DNA of 64,000 bases from Lysinibacillus sp. G4S2. GTDB taxonomy: Bacteria; Bacillota; Bacilli; Bacillales_A; Planococcaceae. The number at the start of each line of letters is the position of its first letter. Positions within the stretch are counted from its first letter, which is position 1. The notes beneath the pieces are model-generated. The model had not been told where the DNA came from. It saw only the letters and a list, made by a program, of their open reading frames with translations, and ran no database searches. This document shows, in pieces, positions 59,924-64,000 of this stretch. The position numbers and the translations under genes are program-made. The DNA is taken from assembly GCF_030348505.1 (NCBI RefSeq), contig NZ_JAUCFJ010000002.1, forward strand, positions 3,538,001 through 3,602,000. Direction: 5' to 3'.

Positions 59924-62641
59924 ATGGAAAATACACGTCCAACTCCAGAGACGTTTTTAGCGAGGCTTCAACAGGAGGAACAATATGTAGGAAAACTAAA
60001 GATCTTTCTTGGTTATGCTGCTGGAGTAGGTAAAACTTATGCAATGCTGGATGCAGCACATCAGGCAAAAAAACTTGGTAAAGATGTGGTAGTTGGCTAT
60101 GTAGAGCCACATCCTCGCCCAGATACATTAGCTCTACTCGAGGGGCTTGAGCAAATCCCTATGAAAAAAATAAATTATAAAGGAAAAACTTTTCAGGAAT
60201 TGGATATAGATGCGGTACTGCAGCGCAAGCCAGAAATTGTCCTTATTGATGAATTGGCACATACTAATGTTCCAACGATGCGGCACAAGAAACGCTTTGG
60301 AGATGTAGAGGAATTACTTGCAAAGGGTATTCATGTCTATACAACTGTAAACATTCAACACATTGAAAGTCTTCATGATTTAGTAGAAGAAATAACTGGC
60401 ATAAAGGTACGAGAACGTATTCCAGATTATTTAATTGATCAAGCGGCACAAATAAAGATTGTCGATATTGAACCAGATGAGTTAATTCAACGCCTACAAG
60501 AAGGCAAAATTTATGTAAAACAACAAGTAGAAAAAGCGCTGCAATCTTTTTTTCGCAAACAAAATTTAGTATCCCTGCGTGAAATTGCACTACGGAGAGC
60601 TGCCGATACGATTAACTATAAGCAAGTAAATAGTAACGAATCTCCTAAACATCATGTACAAATCGAAGAGCATTTACTTGTTGGGATTAGTAGTTCTCCT
60701 ACGAATGCTAAAGTTATTCGAACTACTGCAAGGCTTGCACAGGCATTACATGGCAAATTTACAGCTCTTTATGTACAAAACGTACAGGAGCATGATCGAA
60801 ATAACGCAAATTCAGAACGACTTCAGCAGCATATGAAACTTGTTGAACAGCTTGGTGGCCATGTCGTAATTGTTCAAGAAGACGACGTAGCCGCTGCCCT
60901 GGCCAACTATGCACAAATTAGCGGTGTCACTAAATTAGTCATCGGTAGAACGAGCATGAGAAAAAAATGGTGGCGACCAAACGCAAAAATTAGCGATCGA
61001 CTTAACGAATTAGTACCGAATTTAGCCATACACATAGTGCCAGATCAAGAAAATGAACAATTCTACTTTCCTAATGTAAAAAATAAGCTGTCATTTGAAT
61101 GGCTTGACTTATTTAAAATGGTCATAGTGTTTGGCATAGTATCAATTGTCGGGCTCTATTTCTACACAATTGGTGTAAGTGAATCGAACATCATTACGAT
61201 CTATATTTTAGGTGTTTTAATTCTTGCCATTTGGTCATCAGGGTGGATGATGAGCATCGTTAGCTCCAGCATAGCCGTACTCCTTTTTAATTACTTATTT
61301 ACAGAACCACGTTTTTCATTTGAGGCCTATCATCGCGACTATCCGATAACCTTTATGATCATGTTTCTATCAGGAGTAATTACAAGTAGCTTAACGAAAA
61401 AAATAAAGGAGCAAACCATTGTAGCCGTTCGTAAATCTTATCGAATGGAGGTGCTCCTTGATACAAATCGCAGGCTTCAACATGCTAAATCTATCGAGGA
61501 AATTATTACTGAAGGCATGTCGCAAATCGTTAAGTTAGTAGAAAAACCAGTACAATTCTTTGAAATAGAAAATAATTTAATTGTGAAATCTACTTTTTTC
61601 AGTACTGAGAGCATGTCTAGCATTGAAAATAAAAAAATCGCGTCCCTTTTTAACAATCCGAATGAGCATGGTGTAGTAAGCTGGGTCATAAATAATAAGC
61701 ATGTAGCAGGAGTGACCACTGATATATTTCCTGAAGTAAATGCCTATTATTTACCGGTTATTTCTAACGAGAGTGTTAAGGGCGTTATTGGCATTGCACT
61801 GTCAAAGCAATTACTATTACCCGCTTTTGAGCGTAATATTTTACATGCCATTATCAATGATTTTTCATTCGCACTCGATAAGTGGTATTTACAGAAACTC
61901 AATGAAGAAGTAGCTAGAGAAGCTGAACTGGAACAGATGCGAGCTAACCTTTTACGCGCAATCTCTCATGATTTAAGAACACCACTTACTGCTATTTCCG
62001 GAAATGCAGATATATTACTGACCAATGCATCGCAAATTCGAGATGATGAAAAAAACAAAATATATGAGGATATTTATAAAAATTCTAAATGGCTTGTACA
62101 AATGGTGGAAAACTTACTTGCTGTTTCTAAGTTAGAAGATGGACAACTTGCTTTAGAGATGCAATTAGAGCTTGTAGAAGATATTATTCAAGAGGCATTA
62201 ACCCATGTCGTTTGTTTAAACAACACACATAAAATATCCTATCATATTGAACCAGAATTTTTACTCGCTGTAATGGATGCACGACTTATTATTCAAGTAC
62301 TGATAAATATTATTGATAATGCATTGACTTACACACCATCAGGTAGTGTTATTACTATAACGGTTAAAGAATCTGATGGCTTAGCACAATTTAGCATTTC
62401 TGATGATGGACCTGGTATTGATGATGCTATAAAAAGCAACCTTTTTGAGCCATTTACAACAGGAAAAATACAACGTAGCGATAGTCGAAGAGGTCTAGGA
62501 TTAGGCTTAGCACTCTGTCAAACGATATTAAAATTACATGATAGTGAAATAACTGTTTCAGACAATAAACCTAAAGGAACGACTTTTACCTTTTCACTGA
62601 AAAAAAGTCCATTACCACAAGTTAGGCATGACATTTATTAA
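59924..62641 (+). CDS. kdpD: Osmosensitive potassium sensor histidine kinase KdpD
   Basis: This 905-residue kinase has an N-terminal KdpD domain with a Walker-like GYAAGVGKTYAML (about 30-42) and Walker B LIDELAHTN. A USP-type domain follows (about 245-375), which in related Firmicutes binds c-di-AMP. Then come four membrane helices (about 395-490), a GAF-like region (about 525-650), the HisKA phospho-acceptor ISHDLRTPLT (His about 682) and a HATPase domain (NALTYTPSG, DDGPGID, GLGLGLAL). The C-terminal QVRHDIY tail is encoded by the edge of a family I repeat. It is divergent from kdpFABC. Confidence 0.93.
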   Translation: MENTRPTPETFLARLQQEEQYVGKLKIFLGYAAGVGKTYAMLDAAHQAKKLGKDVVVGYVEPHPRPDTLALLEGLEQIPMKKINYKGKTFQELDIDAVLQRKPEIVLIDELAHTNVPTMRHKKRFGDVEELLAKGIHVYTTVNIQHIESLHDLVEEITGIKVRERIPDYLIDQAAQIKIVDIEPDELIQRLQEGKIYVKQQVEKALQSFFRKQNLVSLREIALRRAADTINYKQVNSNESPKHHVQIEEHLLVGISSSPTNAKVIRTTARLAQALHGKFTALYVQNVQEHDRNNANSERLQQHMKLVEQLGGHVVIVQEDDVAAALANYAQISGVTKLVIGRTSMRKKWWRPNAKISDRLNELVPNLAIHIVPDQENEQFYFPNVKNKLSFEWLDLFKMVIVFGIVSIVGLYFYTIGVSESNIITIYILGVLILAIWSSGWMMSIVSSSIAVLLFNYLFTEPRFSFEAYHRDYPITFMIMFLSGVITSSLTKKIKEQTIVAVRKSYRMEVLLDTNRRLQHAKSIEEIITEGMSQIVKLVEKPVQFFEIENNLIVKSTFFSTESMSSIENKKIASLFNNPNEHGVVSWVINNKHVAGVTTDIFPEVNAYYLPVISNESVKGVIGIALSKQLLLPAFERNILHAIINDFSFALDKWYLQKLNEEVAREAELEQMRANLLRAISHDLRTPLTAISGNADILLTNASQIRDDEKNKIYEDIYKNSKWLVQMVENLLAVSKLEDGQLALEMQLELVEDIIQEALTHVVCLNNTHKISYHIEPEFLLAVMDARLIIQVLINIIDNALTYTPSGSVITITVKESDGLAQFSISDDGPGIDDAIKSNLFEPFTTGKIQRSDSRRGLGLGLALCQTILKLHDSEITVSDNKPKGTTFTFSLKKSPLPQVRHDIY

Positions 62642-62849
62642 AAATATGTCGTGTATATAAGTTGATTGGATTGGAGAATGGGCAACTCCTTAGTCAGCGT
62701 CAAAGATGAGACCCTGGAGCGAGCCAGCAGAGGAACCTGCCGCTTCGCTTTCGCACAGTAAACATTTGTTGGCCCAAGCGGCTCATCGGTCGCCCAAAAG
62801 AAAGCGCCCAGTCGGAACAGAAATCAACCTCATGTTATGGTGATGCGCC
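62617..62849. repeat. Family I repeat between kdpD and kdpE
   Basis: The left end AAGTTAGGCATGACATTT overlaps the kdpD stop region (compare AAGTTGTGGATGACATTT in other copies). The core is GTTGATTGGATTGGAGAATG and CAAAGATGAGACCCTGGAGC. A module III insertion (CGCTTCGCTTTCGCACAGTA) follows, then CAGTCGGAACAGAAATCAAC and GTTATGGTGATGCGCC. Its right edge is 3-4 bases from the kdpE SD. Confidence 0.85.
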
Positions 62850-62870
62850 AAAAAGGAGTAATGAAATTTG

Positions 62871-63575
62871 ATGAATAAACGAATTCTAGTAGTAGAAGAC
62901 GATATAGCCATTGGCAATTTAATTAAAATGACGTTAGCTACGCAGCATTATGAATACGATATTGCACGAGATGGTAATAGTGCCCTACAAAAGGCTCTCG
63001 TCATGAAACCAGACGTTATTATTTTGGATTTAGGACTACCAGACATAGACGGTGTAGAGCTTATATCGAAAATTAGAAGCTGGACTCAAACTCCGATTAT
63101 CGTTGTTAGTGCGCGTGGTGAAGAACACGATAAAATCAATGCATTAGATGCAGGTGCAGACGATTATGTCACAAAGCCTTTCAGTGTTGAAGAACTATTA
63201 GCCCGTATTCGAGTAGCCTTAAGAAGATTAACGTATGAACATCAATTAGAAAATGAACCCTCTATCTTTGTAAATGGTCATTTACAAATAAACTACTTGG
63301 CAAATACTGTGTTTGTAAATGGAAAAGAAGTTCATTTGACGCCTATTGAGTATAAGCTATTAGTTATTTTATCAAAGCATGTCGGTAAAGTTTTAACGCA
63401 CAACTTTATTTTAAAAGAAATTTGGCACAATGTACTACAATCGGATGTTCCAAGTCTTAGAGTTTTCATGGCCACACTTCGAAAGAAAATAGAGGACAAT
63501 CCAACTAATCCAAAGTTAATCCAAACACATGTCCGCGTTGGTTACAGAATGCTTCGTTGTCATGACGAAGAATAA
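62871..63575 (+). CDS. kdpE: Potassium response regulator KdpE
   Basis: This OmpR-family regulator has a receiver domain (about 1-120) with the acidic pair VVEDD and phosphorylated Asp in VIILDLGLPDIDG, switch residues VSARGEEHDK and the KPF lysine. The winged-helix DNA-binding domain (about 135-233, HLTPIEYKLLVILSKHVGKVLTH) follows. The SD AAGGAG (62853-62858) is 12 nt from the ATG at 62871 and 9 nt from a TTG at 62868, so either start is possible. It pairs with KdpD but is separated from it by a 230-bp repeat. Confidence 0.92.
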   Translation: MNKRILVVEDDIAIGNLIKMTLATQHYEYDIARDGNSALQKALVMKPDVIILDLGLPDIDGVELISKIRSWTQTPIIVVSARGEEHDKINALDAGADDYVTKPFSVEELLARIRVALRRLTYEHQLENEPSIFVNGHLQINYLANTVFVNGKEVHLTPIEYKLLVILSKHVGKVLTHNFILKEIWHNVLQSDVPSLRVFMATLRKKIEDNPTNPKLIQTHVRVGYRMLRCHDEE

Positions 63576-63633
63576 GGGTCTGATCAAGCTTTAACCTCAA
63601 CTTTTTATTGATAGATGTGATAAATAATGATAC

Positions 63634-63662
63634 TATAATACTTGTTGATAATGATTATCAAT
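63634..63662 (+). promoter_or_regulatory. Fur box and -10 element of feoAB
   Basis: The palindrome TTGATAATGATTATCAA (63645-63661) matches the canonical Fur box (GATAATGATTATC). It sits just after a TATAAT (63634-63639), so Fur-Fe(II) would cover the transcription start. Confidence 0.9.
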
Positions 63663-63684
63663 CACAAGGAAGTAGGTAGATCTC

Positions 63685-63912
63685 ATGAACCTTCATACTG
63701 TTCAATTGGGTGAAAAAGTTAAAGTAAAAGATCTTCAGCAAATTGACTCTCTTTTATGCAAACGTTTAAATGCTTTTGGCATAAAGGAAGGCTGCCAAAT
63801 TTGTATGGTCCAAAAAGGATGGTTTTCTGGAGCATGTATATTGGAATGCCAAGGACAGAAAATCGGGCTTAGAAAAAAAGATTTAATGGAGATAAAGGTC
63901 GAGCAATTATGA
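63685..63912 (+). CDS. feoA: Ferrous iron transport protein FeoA
   Basis: This 75-residue SH3-like protein ([29 protein letters not shown]...) is required with FeoB for ferrous iron import. Size and the [11 protein letters not shown] turn are typical. It has an AGGAAG-type SD. Its TGA overlaps the ATG of feoB (ATGA). Confidence 0.9.
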   Translation: MNLHTVQLGEKVKVKDLQQIDSLLCKRLNAFGIKEGCQICMVQKGWFSGACILECQGQKIGLRKKDLMEIKVEQL

Positions 63913-64000
63913 GTAGATTAGCTTTAATAGGTAACCCCAATATCGGTAAAACATCATTGTTCAATACGTTGACAAATTCATATGAATATGTTGGCAATTG
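63909..64000 (+). CDS. feoB: Ferrous iron transporter FeoB, N-terminal fragment cut by the window edge
   Basis: Only about 30 residues are present. They include the G1 motif [15 protein letters not shown] and the YVGNW that precedes the G2 region of the FeoB G domain. It overlaps feoA by 4 bases. The rest lies outside the window. Confidence 0.9.
   Translation, partial: MSRLALIGNPNIGKTSLFNTLTNSYEYVGN

Overview
The window is AT-rich, tightly packed DNA from a Gram-positive endospore former of the order Bacillales. Strong AGGAGG-type Shine-Dalgarno (SD) sites, frequent TTG and GTG starts, a tryptophan T-box, Zur, Fur and PhoP-type boxes, a lipoteichoic acid synthase and a spore-coat-like protein all point this way. 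Long stretches follow the Bacillus subtilis yqfS-yqgY gene order: yqgY, yqgX, yqgW, an ltaS paralogue, yqgQ, yqgN, rpmG, the pst operon, pbpA, sodA, yqgC, yqgB, yqfZ, ispG, yqfW, and later zur-znu, yqfT, nfo and cshB. The repeat content suggests the Lysinibacillus/Planococcaceae side of the Bacillales; that placement is inference.

Layout. 0-6.5 kb: end of yqgY, yqgX, yqgW, an ORF-less group IIC intron sitting behind the terminator of a lipoteichoic acid synthase gene, then yqgQ-yqgN, rpmG and a two-gene membrane-protein unit. 6.7-9 kb: trpE-trpG under a Trp T-box. 9-16 kb: an MscS channel, a degenerate VWA-like protein and the pstSCAB-phoU phosphate operon with a PhoP-type box. 16-25.4 kb: pbpA, a 21-bp tandem array, sodA, yqgC, a Na/Pi cotransporter, yqgB, yqfZ, ispG and yqfW. 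25.4-47.5 kb: an accessory stretch with a lipoprotein, YdcF, MerR and XRE regulators, a CorC/CNNM transporter, a phosphoesterase, ctaB, proC, an esterase, a MASE-GGDEF-EAL protein, a membrane thioredoxin, a YhgE-type protein, a PCYCGC lipoprotein, an isochorismatase-type hydrolase and serC. It is interspersed with repeats. 47.6-53 kb: a coat-like protein, the zinc uptake operon with zur, yqfT, nfo and cshB. 53.7-64 kb: bdhA, a divergent kdpFABC/kdpDE potassium locus and the start of feoAB behind a Fur box.

How parts work together. PstSCAB-PhoU imports phosphate under PhoP control. ZnuBC-Zur imports zinc with feedback through a Zur box. KdpFABC is a high-affinity potassium pump controlled by the divergently encoded KdpDE pair. 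FeoAB imports ferrous iron under Fur.

The least explained content is non-coding. (1) Four arrays with 21-bp periodicity share a T(T/C)TATC anchor; three of them keep the period without a single indel. (2) One family of roughly 200-330 bp elements has inverted ends (GGCTCATCACC...GGTGATGAGCC). (3) A second family is built around a palindromic ATTATGC/GCATAAT core. (4) A third short module is nested inside both. These elements have entered the kdp operons, appear to supply the last codons of kdpC and kdpD, and sit inside the trp T-box leader. No CRISPR array, tRNA, rRNA, prophage or intact transposase was found.
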